From the NCBI GenBank assembly GCA_031262995.1, contig JAISGR010000182.1:1-34158 (forward strand): 34,158 nucleotides of DNA. Direction: 5' to 3'. Positions 24,544-32,713 of this stretch are shown in pieces. The notes below the pieces were generated by a model that saw only the letters and a program-made list of their open reading frames with translations, searched no databases and was not told the DNA's origin. The DNA is from Prevotellaceae bacterium (GTDB lineage: Bacteria; Bacteroidota; Bacteroidia; Bacteroidales; Bacteroidaceae). Position 1 is the first letter of the stretch; each line of letters opens with the position of its first letter. The position numbers were made by a program, and so were the translations under genes.

Positions 24544-24633
24544 CCTTTCCCGAGTCATTGGAAAGCCTTTCCAATGACTCGGGATAAGCTTTTCCAATGA
24601 CTCGGGAAAGGCTTTCCAATGACTCGGGAAAGG
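24544..24633. repeat. Tandem array (22-23-bp period), one inverted and three direct copies
   Basis: Direct copies at 24567-24588, 24589-24611 and 24612-24633 share CTTTCCAATGACTCGGG. A reverse-oriented copy at 24544-24565 pairs with the first direct copy as a perfect 17-bp hairpin with a 1-nt gap. It lies 25 bp past the stop of the KDPG aldolase gene, in a convergent intergenic region. Confidence 0.9.
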
Positions 24634-24658
24634 AAGCTTGTTGTGACGATGGGGTTTT

Positions 24659-25330
24659 TCAGCTTCGGCGTGCTTCCGCAATGTCTCCCAGCGCTTCCTC
24701 GCACTTGGCTGAGATAATGACGAAATCGCCCGATTCGATAACCTCCTTGGGGAAGAGCTTCGACCCCATGCCTACGCAGTACACGCCGGCTTTTATCCAC
24801 GAAGTGAGGTTCTCTTTCGTCGGTTCCACGCCTCCGGTAACCATCAGCTTCGACCACGGCATGGGAGCCAGCATCCCTTTCACCAGCTTGGTACCCAGCA
24901 CATCGCCGGGGAACAGCTTGCAAACGTCGCATCCTGCTTCCTGAGCGGTGCCCACCTCGCTCACCGAACCGCAGCCGGGGATATAGGGAATCAGGCGGCG
25001 GTTGCACACTCTGGCTATCTCGGGATTGTACAACGGACCTACCACAAAGTTGGCGCCCAACTGGATATAGAGCGCTGCCGTACCCGGATCGACCACCGTA
25101 CCTACTCCCATTGCCATCTCGGGGCACTCCTTGGCGGCGAACTTCACCACTTCGGCAAACACCTCGTGTGCAAAATCGCCCCGATTGGTAAACTCAAACG
25201 CGCGAACACCGCCTTCGTAACAGGCTTTGACCACCTCTTTGGCCATCGTCGCGTCTTTGTGGTAGAACACCGGCACCATGCCGGTGTCTGCCATCTTGCT
25301 CATTACTGCTATTTTATCAAATTTAGCCAT
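24659..25330 (-). CDS. KDPG/KHG aldolase (2-keto-3-deoxy-6-phosphogluconate aldolase)
   Basis: A class I aldolase of 223 aa from ATG 25330 ([13 protein letters not shown]); the track's extra 25 residues come from the kdgK side. E46 in FEFTNR and the Schiff-base lysine K138 in DVCKLFPG match the catalytic pair, and the PGCGSVSE loop and VTGGVEP phosphate-binding site are present. It splits KDPG into pyruvate and glyceraldehyde-3-phosphate, the last step of hexuronate breakdown here. It lies 22 bp after the kdgK stop and should share its transcript. Confidence 0.92.
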   Translation of the reverse strand: MAKFDKIAVMSKMADTGMVPVFYHKDATMAKEVVKACYEGGVRAFEFTNRGDFAHEVFAEVVKFAAKECPEMAMGVGTVVDPGTAALYIQLGANFVVGPLYNPEIARVCNRRLIPYIPGCGSVSEVGTAQEAGCDVCKLFPGDVLGTKLVKGMLAPMPWSKLMVTGGVEPTKENLTSWIKAGVYCVGMGSKLFPKEVIESGDFVIISAKCEEALGDIAEARRS

Positions 25331-25352
25331 CTTTCGAATTGTAAATAAAGAG

Positions 25353-26378
25353 TTATCGTTGTACCCGACCGCTGGCGTCCCCGCCTGCCAAAGCCTCCAC
25401 CTCATCGGCAGCCACCAGGTTGAAGTCGCCGTTAACGGTGTGCTTCAGCGCCGAAGCGGCAACGGCAAATTCGAGCGCTTCTCCCTGATTGGACTTGGTG
25501 AGCAGCCCGTGAATGATACCGCCGGAGAACGCATCGCCTCCACCGACGCGGTCGATGATGGGGTCAATGTCGTAATGCTTCGATTCGTAGAACTCCTCGC
25601 CGTTATAAATCATCGCCTTCCAGCCGTTGTGCGTAGCCGAGTAAGATTCGCGCAAGGTCGACACCACATACCTGAACCCGAACTCCTGTGCCATGGCGCG
25701 GAAGATGCCTTTGTAACCTTCGGCATCGGTCTTTCCGCCTGTCACATCGGCATCGGGTTTAAAGCCGAGGCAAAGTTCGGCATCCTCTTCGTTGCCGATG
25801 CACACATCGACATATTGCATGAGCGGACGCATGACGGATTGTGCTTTCTCTTTCGTCCATAGCTTCTTGCGGAAGTTCAAGTCGACCGACACCGTGACGC
25901 CGTGACGCTTGGCAGCCTCACAGGCAAGTCGCGTCAGTTCGGCAGCCCTGTCGGAGATGGCAGGTGTGATGCCCGACCAGTGGAACCAGTCGGCACCTTG
26001 CATTATGGCATCGAAGTCGAAGTCGGCAGCCGTCGCTTCGGCAATGGCAGAGTGGGTACGGTCGTAAATAACCTTGCTCGGACGCATGGATGCACCTGTT
26101 TCGAGGTAGTAAATACCCACACGGTCGCCACCGCGGGCAATGTGGTCTGTCTTCACGCCATATTTGCGCAGGGCGTTCACTGCCGATTGCCCGATTTCGT
26201 GCTTCGGCAATTTAGTTACAAAGTAGGCGTCATGCCCGTAGTTGGCACAACTCACCGCCACATTGGCTTCGCCGCCGCCGTACACCACATCGAACGAATC
26301 CGACTGTACGAAGCGGGTGTTGCCCGGTGTAGAGAGCCTTAACATGATCTCCCCCAATGTAACAACTTTCTTTCCCAT
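25353..26378 (-). CDS. kdgK: 2-keto-3-deoxygluconate kinase
   Basis: A PfkB/ribokinase-family enzyme of 341 aa, starting at ATG 26378 ([15 protein letters not shown]). [10 protein letters not shown] near residue 33 and the ATP-site GGGDAFSGG with catalytic D282 define the family; [13 protein letters not shown] and the SATHNGWKA segment fit KDG kinases. It phosphorylates KDG to KDPG for the adjacent aldolase. The track start at 26639 runs back through the promoter and into the divergent regulator and is rejected. Confidence 0.9.
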   Translation of the reverse strand: MGKKVVTLGEIMLRLSTPGNTRFVQSDSFDVVYGGGEANVAVSCANYGHDAYFVTKLPKHEIGQSAVNALRKYGVKTDHIARGGDRVGIYYLETGASMRPSKVIYDRTHSAIAEATAADFDFDAIMQGADWFHWSGITPAISDRAAELTRLACEAAKRHGVTVSVDLNFRKKLWTKEKAQSVMRPLMQYVDVCIGNEEDAELCLGFKPDADVTGGKTDAEGYKGIFRAMAQEFGFRYVVSTLRESYSATHNGWKAMIYNGEEFYESKHYDIDPIIDRVGGGDAFSGGIIHGLLTKSNQGEALEFAVAASALKHTVNGDFNLVAADEVEALAGGDASGRVQR

Positions 26379-26452
26379 AATTCTCAGTATTTTAAATTGG
26401 TAATATTTTGAAATTGTTGATTCCACGGCCAGAATGGATTCGTGTACGGGCA

Positions 26453-26481
26453 CAAAGATACTATTATTTTTGTTATTGCAA
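26453..26481 (-). promoter_or_regulatory. Promoter of the kdgK-aldolase operon
   Basis: Minus strand: -33 TTG (26481-26479), 18-bp spacer, -7 TATCTTTG (26460-26453). The leader to ATG 26378 is about 70 nt. It interleaves with the rightward promoter at 26469-26498. Confidence 0.75.
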
Positions 26482-26498
26482 TAATTGATGTATTTTTG
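26469..26498 (+). promoter_or_regulatory. Promoter of the regulator-uxaA operon
   Basis: -33 TTTG (26469-26472), 18-bp spacer, -7 TATTTTTG (26491-26498), then 25 bp to ATG 26524. The -33 regions of the two divergent promoters overlap. Confidence 0.75.
26473..26484. promoter_or_regulatory. Candidate operator palindrome
   Basis: TTATTGCAATAA is a perfect 12-bp palindrome covering the space between both -33 elements, so one bound dimer could block or coordinate both promoters. The LacI-type protein encoded next door is the obvious candidate; many LacI-family operators have a central CG, whereas this has GC, so the match is suggestive only. Confidence 0.4.
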
Positions 26499-26523
26499 CG
26501 TCCAAAATAAACAAGTAAACTCA

Positions 26524-27582
26524 ATGAATACACACGAACGAATACGCATCAAAGACATTGCCCGCATGGCGGAGGTGTCGGTGGGCACCGTGGACAGGGT
26601 GATACATGGACGCAGCGGAGTGTCCGAAGCCAGCCGCAAGCGGGTGGAAGAGATTCTGAAGCAGTTGGACTACCAACCCAACATGTATGCCAGCGCATTG
26701 GCAAGCAACAAAAAGTACAACTTCTTCTGCCTGCTGCCCAGCCATCTGCCCGGCGAATACTGGACAGCGGTAGAGGGCGGTATTCAACATGCGTTAGATA
26801 CTTATACCGACTTCAATATCCATGTACATCTTTCCTATTATGACCCGTACAACTATCAAACGTTTATCGATGCCTCGCACATCATCCTGAACGAACAGCC
26901 CGACGGGGTGTTGCTGGCGCCTACCGTTCCGCAATATACGCTGACGTTTACTTCCGAGCTGGTGCGTCGTGCCATACCATATATATATATGGATTCGAAC
27001 ATTCGCGAACAGCCCGCTCTCTCCTTCTTCGGACAGGATTCGCACCGCAGCGGACACTTTGCCGCCCAGATGATGATCCTGCTGTCGCAGAGGGCTACCC
27101 ATATCGTTATCTTCCGCAAACTCAATCGGGGCATACTGGGTTCCAATCAGCAGGAGCGACGCGAGGTAGGCTTTCGCGCCTACATGCAGCAACACCATCC
27201 GCACTGCCAAATCATGGAGCTGAACCTGCATGCCGAGAACGACGCCGAAGATTCGCGCATGCTCGACGACTTCTTCGCGGCACATCCGTATGTGCACAAC
27301 GGAATCACCTTCAACTCTAAAGCTTATATCGTAGGCGAATACCTGCTCGACCGGCAGCGAACCGACTTCAATCTGGTGGGCTACGACCTGCTGGAACGCA
27401 ATGTACACTGTCTGCGGCAGGGCAGCATCGACTTTCTGATTGCCCAGCAACCCGAATTGCAGGGTTACGATGCGGTAAAGACGTTATGCGACCACCTCAT
27501 CTTCAAGAAAGAGGTACCCGCCGAGCACTTGATGCCGATAGATTTGTTGACACGGGAGAACATTGATTTTTATCGCGGATAG
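26524..27582 (+). CDS. LacI-family transcriptional regulator
   Basis: The protein is 352 aa from ATG 26524 (MNTHERIRIKDIARMAEVS). Residues 8-55 form the LacI helix-turn-helix (IKDIARMAEVSVGTVDRVIH) and hinge (YQPNMYASALASNK), followed by a periplasmic-binding-protein-like effector domain (NFFCLLPSHLPGEYW; DGVLLAPT). VGTVDRV in place of the usual VSTVSRV is common in Bacteroidetes members. The genes it flanks suggest control by a hexuronate intermediate such as KDG or altronate; this is inference. The track's earlier start at 26485 lies within the promoter. Confidence 0.9.
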   Translation: MNTHERIRIKDIARMAEVSVGTVDRVIHGRSGVSEASRKRVEEILKQLDYQPNMYASALASNKKYNFFCLLPSHLPGEYWTAVEGGIQHALDTYTDFNIHVHLSYYDPYNYQTFIDASHIILNEQPDGVLLAPTVPQYTLTFTSELVRRAIPYIYMDSNIREQPALSFFGQDSHRSGHFAAQMMILLSQRATHIVIFRKLNRGILGSNQQERREVGFRAYMQQHHPHCQIMELNLHAENDAEDSRMLDDFFAAHPYVHNGITFNSKAYIVGEYLLDRQRTDFNLVGYDLLERNVHCLRQGSIDFLIAQQPELQGYDAVKTLCDHLIFKKEVPAEHLMPIDLLTRENIDFYRG

Positions 27583-27613
27583 ACCGACGGAGATCAGTTT
27601 CAAATCATGAGCC

Positions 27614-29104
27614 ATGGAAACAATGTACCTGAAGATCAACCCTGCCGACAACGTGGCAGTGGCCATCGCACCGCTCGAAGCAGGCAAACCCATCACTGTC
27701 GACGGCGTTTCCATCACACTGCGCGAGGCAATTCCTGCCGGACACAAGTTTGCACTGAAGGATTTCGTCGAAGGGGAAGACATCGTGAAATACGGCTACC
27801 CCATCGGACACGCCGTTCAAGCCATTCCCGCAGGCAGCTGGATGAACGAGCACAACATCAAGACCAACCTCTCCGGTCTGCTGGAATATACTTACCACCC
27901 GGTAAAAGTCGATTTGAAGATACCCCAACGGCAACTCACCTTCAAAGGATACAGGCGCCGCAACGGCGATGTGGGCATCCGCAACGAGGTGTGGATTATT
28001 CCCACGGTGGGTTGCGTGAACGGCATTGTCAACCGGCTGGCAGAAGGGCTGCGCCGCGAAACGGGCAGCGCAGGCGTGGATGCCATTGCCGCCTACACGC
28101 ACAACTACGGCTGCTCGCAGTTGGGCGACGATCATGAAAACACCCGGAAGATTCTCCGTGACATGGTGCTGCACCCCAATGCCGGCGGTGTACTGGTAGT
28201 CGGATTGGGCTGTGAGAACAACCAGCCCGATGCGTTCCGCGAGTTTCTGGGCGACTATGACGAGAGCCGCGTGAAGTTCATGGTGACACAAAACGTGGGC
28301 GACGAATATGAAGCAGGCATGACGCTGCTGCGCGAACTTTATGCACAGGCATCCCGGGACGAACGTACGGATGTGCCGATAGGCGAACTGCGCGTAGGGC
28401 TGAAGTGCGGCGGCTCAGACGGATTCTCGGGCATCACTGCCAATCCGTTGCTGGGCATGTTCTCCGATTTCCTGATTGCACAGGGAGGCACCGGCGTACT
28501 GACCGAAGTGCCCGAAATGTTTGGCGCCGAAACCATTCTGATGAACCGTTGCCGCACGCCGCAACTCTTCGAACAGACGGTAAGGCTCATCAACGACTTC
28601 AAAGAATACTTCCTCTCGCACGGCGAGCCGGTAGGCGAGAATCCCTCGCCGGGCAACAAAGCCGGAGGCATCTCCACACTCGAAGACAAGGCTTTGGGTT
28701 GCACGCAGAAATGCGGCAAGAGCTATGTGGAAGGGGTATTGCCCTACGGCGAACGCCTGCAGGTGAGAGGGCTGAATCTGCTCTCGGCACCCGGCAACGA
28801 CCTGGTGGCTGCCACGGCGCTGGCATCGTGCGGCTGCCACATCGTTCTCTTCACCACCGGACGGGGAACTCCTTTCGGCACCTATGTTCCCACCATGAAG
28901 ATATCGACCAACTCTGCCCTGGCTAAGAACAAGCCCGGATGGATAGACTTCAATGCCGGCGTCATCGTAGAGGGCGAACCCATGACCGTTACGCTCGAAC
29001 GTTTCATCGGCTACATACTCCGTGTGGCAAGCGGCGAGCCGGTCAACAACGAGCAAAAAGGATACAGGGAGATAGCCATCTTCAAGACAGGAGTTACCTT
29101 GTAA
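27614..29104 (+). CDS. uxaA: Altronate dehydratase (UxaA)
   Basis: A 496-aa enzyme in the single-chain arrangement: a short N-terminal SAF-like domain (residues 1-95, with EGEDIVKYGYPIG) joined to the large UxaA/GarD catalytic domain. THNYGCSQ, LGCENNQ and KCGGSDGFSG hold the iron/metal-binding and active-site residues. It dehydrates D-altronate to KDG, feeding kdgK and the aldolase transcribed the other way. It follows the LacI-type gene by 31 bp. Tagaturonate reductase and uronate isomerase genes (uxaB, uxaC) are not in the window. Confidence 0.93.
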   Translation: METMYLKINPADNVAVAIAPLEAGKPITVDGVSITLREAIPAGHKFALKDFVEGEDIVKYGYPIGHAVQAIPAGSWMNEHNIKTNLSGLLEYTYHPVKVDLKIPQRQLTFKGYRRRNGDVGIRNEVWIIPTVGCVNGIVNRLAEGLRRETGSAGVDAIAAYTHNYGCSQLGDDHENTRKILRDMVLHPNAGGVLVVGLGCENNQPDAFREFLGDYDESRVKFMVTQNVGDEYEAGMTLLRELYAQASRDERTDVPIGELRVGLKCGGSDGFSGITANPLLGMFSDFLIAQGGTGVLTEVPEMFGAETILMNRCRTPQLFEQTVRLINDFKEYFLSHGEPVGENPSPGNKAGGISTLEDKALGCTQKCGKSYVEGVLPYGERLQVRGLNLLSAPGNDLVAATALASCGCHIVLFTTGRGTPFGTYVPTMKISTNSALAKNKPGWIDFNAGVIVEGEPMTVTLERFIGYILRVASGEPVNNEQKGYREIAIFKTGVTL

Positions 29105-29146
29105 ATTTACCCCCTCCTAAATGTAATTGACCCCTATAAAGAAAAC

Positions 29147-29183
29147 GGCGGGCGAAGCTTTCAGTGCTTCGTCCGCCATTTTT
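29147..29183. terminator. Bidirectional intrinsic terminator between uxaA and rng
   Basis: Arms GGCGGGCGAAGC (29147-29158) and GCTTCGTCCGCC (29166-29177) pair with one G-T mismatch; AAAA precedes and ATTTTT follows, so it can stop both converging transcripts. It overlaps the rng stop by one base. Confidence 0.8.
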
Positions 29184-30757
29184 CATTTGATTTCGATTTC
29201 TTCCTTCATGTCTATTTCTTCGCCATTGTGGTCGTAGAAGAAATATTGCAGAAATGCTAACTGCTGGTCGGGAATAATCTTAATACCGAATCCATACTTC
29301 AGTTGCCATTGTCGTTTCAGAGAAACAAGTCCCTGATTGACATAAGCATAGATGTAGGGGTGGATGTGTAACGAGAATTTTCTAATCTTCAACTTGTTGA
29401 CTAAGTAATCAATCTTACTCTCCAGCATGTCCGTAAAGAGGATGGACGACTTGATTTTGCCTTTGCCAAAGCAGGTAGGGCAGACTTCTGAGGTGTTGAC
29501 ATCCATTGCCGGACGCACTCGCTGACGCGTAATCTGCATCAATCCGAACTTGCTCAGCGGCAGGATGTTGTGACGTGCCCTGTCTTTCTGCATGTTTTGG
29601 CACATACGTTCGTAAAGCTTCTGGCGATTTTCGGCTTGGTTCATGTCGATGAAGTCCACCACAATGATGCCGCCCATATCGCGCAGGCGGAGTTGGCGTG
29701 CCAGTTCGTCGGCGGCTCCCAGATTCACTTCGAGTGCATTGGCTTCCTGTCCGTTGGCATTCTTGGTGCGGTTGCCGCTGTTCACGTCAACCACATGCAA
29801 TGCTTCGGTGTGTTCAATAATCAGGTAAGCCCCACTCTTGTAGGAGATGGTTCTGCCGAACGATGCCTTGACTTGCTTCGTAATGCCGAAATTGTCATAG
29901 ATGGGAAGCTGCCCTTTGTACATCTTCACGATGCCTGCCCGTTCGGGTGCAATCAGTGAGACGTAGTCTTTGATCTCATGATACACGGCTTCGTTGTTGA
30001 CGTGTATGCTTTCGAAAGAGGGGTTGAACAAGTCGCGCAACAGTCCCACGGCGCGGCTGGTCTCTTCGAAAATCAGGGCAGGCAGTTTGGTTGCTTTCTG
30101 TACTTTTACGATCGCATCCTCCCAGTGTTTTACCAATACTTTAAGCTCTCCGTCAAGCTCGGCTACGCGCTTCCCTTCTGCCACGGTGCGTACAATAACC
30201 CCGCAATTGCGCGGTTTAATGCTCATCAGCAGTTGTTTGAGGCGGGCGCGTTCTTCGCTCGACTTAATCTTTCCGGATACGGAAACCTTGTCGTTGAAAG
30301 GCATCAGCACGAGGTATCTTCCTGCGAACGACAGTTCGGAGGTGAGTCGCGGACCTTTGGTAGAGATGGGTTCCTTAATGATCTGCACCACCACTTCTTG
30401 TCCCACCTTGAGTGTATCGGACACGGTGCCGCTCTTATCGAGGTCGGGAAGGATGGTTGCTTTAGAGATTTGGGGTACTTTCTTTTTGTCGCTTAAAGTT
30501 TGTCTTACGAACTTCTCTAAAGAGTTGAATTGCGGACCTAAGTCCTGGTAGTGAAGAAAAGCATCCTTCTCGTAACCCACGTCCACGAAGCAGGCATTTA
30601 GTCCGGGCATCAGCTTCCTGATGCGTCCTAAATAGATGTTGCCCACAGCGTAGGAGATATTTCTCCCTTCGCTTTGCAGTTCCACTAAGCTCTTGTCTTC
30701 GAGCAGAGCAATGGAAACCTCTTTGGGCTTTACGTCTACAACGAGTTCGCTTGTCAC
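29183..30757 (-). CDS. rng: Ribonuclease E/G
   Basis: A 524-aa RNase E/G catalytic-core protein. It has an S1 RNA-binding region (GNIYLGRIRKLMPGLNACFV onward to about residue 120), the catalytic aspartates in HVVDVNSG and VVDFIDM, and the zinc-link CPTCFGKGK. It lacks the long disordered C-terminal scaffold of enterobacterial RNase E, so it is RNase G-like in length. Start is GTG at 30757 (VTSELVVDVKP); no ATG fits. The enzyme cuts 5'-monophosphate mRNAs and rRNA precursors. Its 129-bp upstream gap holds an inverted repeat that could act in autoregulation. Confidence 0.94.
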   Translation of the reverse strand: MTSELVVDVKPKEVSIALLEDKSLVELQSEGRNISYAVGNIYLGRIRKLMPGLNACFVDVGYEKDAFLHYQDLGPQFNSLEKFVRQTLSDKKKVPQISKATILPDLDKSGTVSDTLKVGQEVVVQIIKEPISTKGPRLTSELSFAGRYLVLMPFNDKVSVSGKIKSSEERARLKQLLMSIKPRNCGVIVRTVAEGKRVAELDGELKVLVKHWEDAIVKVQKATKLPALIFEETSRAVGLLRDLFNPSFESIHVNNEAVYHEIKDYVSLIAPERAGIVKMYKGQLPIYDNFGITKQVKASFGRTISYKSGAYLIIEHTEALHVVDVNSGNRTKNANGQEANALEVNLGAADELARQLRLRDMGGIIVVDFIDMNQAENRQKLYERMCQNMQKDRARHNILPLSKFGLMQITRQRVRPAMDVNTSEVCPTCFGKGKIKSSILFTDMLESKIDYLVNKLKIRKFSLHIHPYIYAYVNQGLVSLKRQWQLKYGFGIKIIPDQQLAFLQYFFYDHNGEEIDMKEEIEIK

Positions 30758-30787
30758 AATTTAAGATGTTTTAGTTAGTTAATAAAC

Positions 30788-30865
30788 AAAGGGACAAACC
30801 AGCAAACAACAAGACAACAAGGTGTGTTCCCTCGTCCCCTTGCCGACTTACTAATTTGTCCCTTT
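30788..30865 (-). other. Long-range inverted repeat in the rng leader
   Basis: AAAGGGACAAA (30788-30798) and TTTGTCCCTTT (30855-30865) are perfect 11-bp arms, with a weaker inner CAAGG/CCTTG pair. It lies between the small ribosomal protein gene and rng in the likely transcript. No long T tract follows, so an attenuator, processing site or leader fold are all possible. Confidence 0.45.
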
Positions 30866-30886
30866 TGTCTGTGTTAGACCAAGAAA

Positions 30887-30979
30887 TTATTTCTTACTTT
30901 TATGTCTGTTCTTTCTCAGTCTTTTTTTACGCTTGTGCGTCGACATTTTATGTCTTTTTTTCTTTTTTCCGCTTGGCAT
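30887..30979 (-). CDS. AURKAIP1/COX24-domain ribosomal small protein (bS22/mS38-like), 30 aa
   Basis: The ORF track missed this because it is only 30 codons. ATG 30979 to TAA 30887 reads MPSGKKKKRHKMSTHK then KRKKRLRKNRHKSKK, more than half Lys/Arg/His. KMxxHKRKKRLRKNR is the core of the AURKAIP1/COX24 family: mitochondrial mS38 and mycobacterial bS22, which sit near the decoding centre of the small subunit. A protein of this type is found throughout Bacteroidetes. It lies 41 bp after the HU gene and 129 bp before rng on the same strand, probably all on one transcript. Confidence 0.85.
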   Translation of the reverse strand: MPSGKKKKRHKMSTHKRKKRLRKNRHKSKK

Positions 30980-31020
30980 TTCTTTAATACTTTAAAATTG
31001 GGATTAATATAGTTTTACTA

Positions 31021-31296
31021 TTACTTCTTTACTTCCGTCATAAACGTCTTTGCCGGCTTGAATGCGGGAATGTTATGCTCCGGGATAATAATCGTTGTAT
31101 TACGCGAGATGTTACGCGCCGTTTTTTGCGCCCGCTTCTTTACAATGAAACTTCCGAAACCGCGCAAGTAAACATTCTCATCTCTTGCCAACGAATCTTT
31201 AATTGACGTCATAAATGCCTCAATCGTAGCGAGGACATTTTCTTTTTCGATGCCGGTGCTTTTCGCGATCTGGTTTACAATATCAGCTTTTGTCAT
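31021..31296 (-). CDS. HU-family DNA-binding protein
   Basis: A 91-aa protein with the HU/IHF fold: N-terminal MTKADIVNQIAKSTGI, the core LRGFGSFIVKKRAQKTARN, and IPEHNIPAFKPAKTF after the DNA-contacting arm. It bends and packs DNA as a dimer. It has a well-formed promoter at 31337-31365 with a leader of about 40 nt and appears to be the first gene of the HU/small-protein/rng group. IHF-like subfamily assignment is possible and cannot be settled by eye. Confidence 0.93.
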   Translation of the reverse strand: MTKADIVNQIAKSTGIEKENVLATIEAFMTSIKDSLARDENVYLRGFGSFIVKKRAQKTARNISRNTTIIIPEHNIPAFKPAKTFMTEVKK

Positions 31297-31336
31297 ATCG
31301 TTATTATTATTACTTAGTTCCTAATTTTTTGGACTG

Positions 31337-31365
31337 CAAATATATAGCTTTTATTATTCTCCCAA
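31337..31365 (-). promoter_or_regulatory. Promoter of the HU gene
   Basis: Minus strand: -33 TTG (31365-31363), 18-bp spacer and -7 TATATTTG (31344-31337). Both elements and spacing match the Bacteroidales consensus. Confidence 0.75.
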
Positions 31366-31428
31366 AAATATATTCTCGAGATTTTTCTAAAAAACTACGG
31401 CGCCGACAGATATTCATTGCAAAAGTAC

Positions 31429-31436
31429 TATTTTTG
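31429..31436 (+). promoter_or_regulatory. -7 element of mutY, with possible leaderless start
   Basis: TATTTTTG ends only 5 bp before the ATG at 31442. Transcription normally begins a few bases after this box, so the mRNA may have almost no leader. No TTG at the usual -33 distance. Confidence 0.5.
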
Positions 31437-31441
31437 CCGCC

Positions 31442-32500
31442 ATGAACATCAACTTCAGCACCCGTTTAATAGACTGGTACGCCGACCACAAACGGCATTT
31501 GCCCTGGCGTGAAACAAGCGATCCGTATCGGATCTGGATTTCGGAGATTATCTTACAGCAGACACGTGTCGCACAGGGGTACGACTATTTCCTGCGGTTC
31601 ATCCATCGTTTCCCCGATGTCCGTTCGCTTGCCGAAGCGTCCGACGAAGAGGTGATGAAGTTGTGGCAGGGGCTGGGCTACTATTCGCGGGCGCGTCATT
31701 TGCACCAGGCTGCCGGAAGTATGCAGGGCGTGTTCCCGAGTACTTATGCCGAAGTACGGGCATTGAAAGGAGTGGGCGATTATACGGCGGCTGCCATCTG
31801 TTCCTTTGCCTACAATATGCCTTGTCCGGTGGTCGACGGCAACGTATATCGCGTGTTGGCACGCTATTTCGGCATCGACACCCCCATCGACACCACCAAC
31901 GGCAAGAAGCTTTTTGCCGCGCTTGCCGACGAAATGCTCGACCGCCAACGTCCTGCCGTTTACAACCAAGCCATCATGGATTTCGGGGCGTTGCAGTGCA
32001 CGCCGCAATCGCCCGACTGCTTGCAGTGTCCGCTCGTCGACGGGTGCGTGGCTGCCCGCGAAGGACGCACGGCGCAACTGCCGGTCAAACAGCACAAGGT
32101 AAAGACATCCTGCCGGTACCTCAATTATATATATGTACGGGCGCGCGCGAACGAAAAGGAATACACCTTCCTGAAGAAGCGAACCGCCAATGACATCTGG
32201 CAGAACCTATACGAATTTCCGCTGATAGAGAGTGATGCGCCGCTTTCCGAAGAGGCGTTTAAACGCCTCCCCCAACTCAGCCTGCTCTTTGCGGCGGACG
32301 AACTGTCGACGTTGCACGTGCTTTGTCGCGATGTGAAACACGTACTCACGCACCGCATCATCTACGCCAACCTTTACGAGGTTACGCTCTCCGAGTCATC
32401 CGCCGCTTTGACCGATTACATCAAAGTCGATGTGAATGAATTGGGCGAATATGCCGTACCCCGACTGATACAAACTTTTATCGAGACCTGTATCGGATAA
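31442..32500 (+). CDS. mutY: A/G-specific adenine DNA glycosylase
   Basis: The protein has 352 aa with both MutY domains. The HhH-GPD part has catalytic E35 (SEIILQQTRV), the hairpin LKGVGDYTAAAI, D132 in VVDGNVYRVL, and the Fe-S cluster cysteines C186-x6-C193-x2-C196-x5-C202. A C-terminal Nudix-like domain (KKRTANDIWQNLYEFPLIE) recognises 8-oxoG. It removes adenine mispaired with 8-oxoguanine. Divergent from the HU gene; convergent with the fimbrillin-like gene. Confidence 0.95.
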   Translation: MNINFSTRLIDWYADHKRHLPWRETSDPYRIWISEIILQQTRVAQGYDYFLRFIHRFPDVRSLAEASDEEVMKLWQGLGYYSRARHLHQAAGSMQGVFPSTYAEVRALKGVGDYTAAAICSFAYNMPCPVVDGNVYRVLARYFGIDTPIDTTNGKKLFAALADEMLDRQRPAVYNQAIMDFGALQCTPQSPDCLQCPLVDGCVAAREGRTAQLPVKQHKVKTSCRYLNYIYVRARANEKEYTFLKKRTANDIWQNLYEFPLIESDAPLSEEAFKRLPQLSLLFAADELSTLHVLCRDVKHVLTHRIIYANLYEVTLSESSAALTDYIKVDVNELGEYAVPRLIQTFIETCIG

Positions 32501-32713
32501 GCAGATAGTTCGACTTGTAGTCATCCTTCTCTCTAAACAGATAAGAAGAGACTCTCTCCGAGATAGCGCTGAGAATGAAGATATTCAATCGGTCGGTTCA
32601 TGAAACGGTTTTGTTATGAAACATCATGTGTCTGTTTGTTGTAATCGCGTGTTCCCTCTTCTAAGGATGCGCGCATTCGTCGCGGTTATCTCCTGCGGGG
32701 GGAAAGAGTGACT
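32501..32713. other. Convergent gap between mutY and the fimbrillin-like gene
   Basis: I see no gene, promoter or strong terminator in this 213-bp stretch. Confidence 0.5.
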
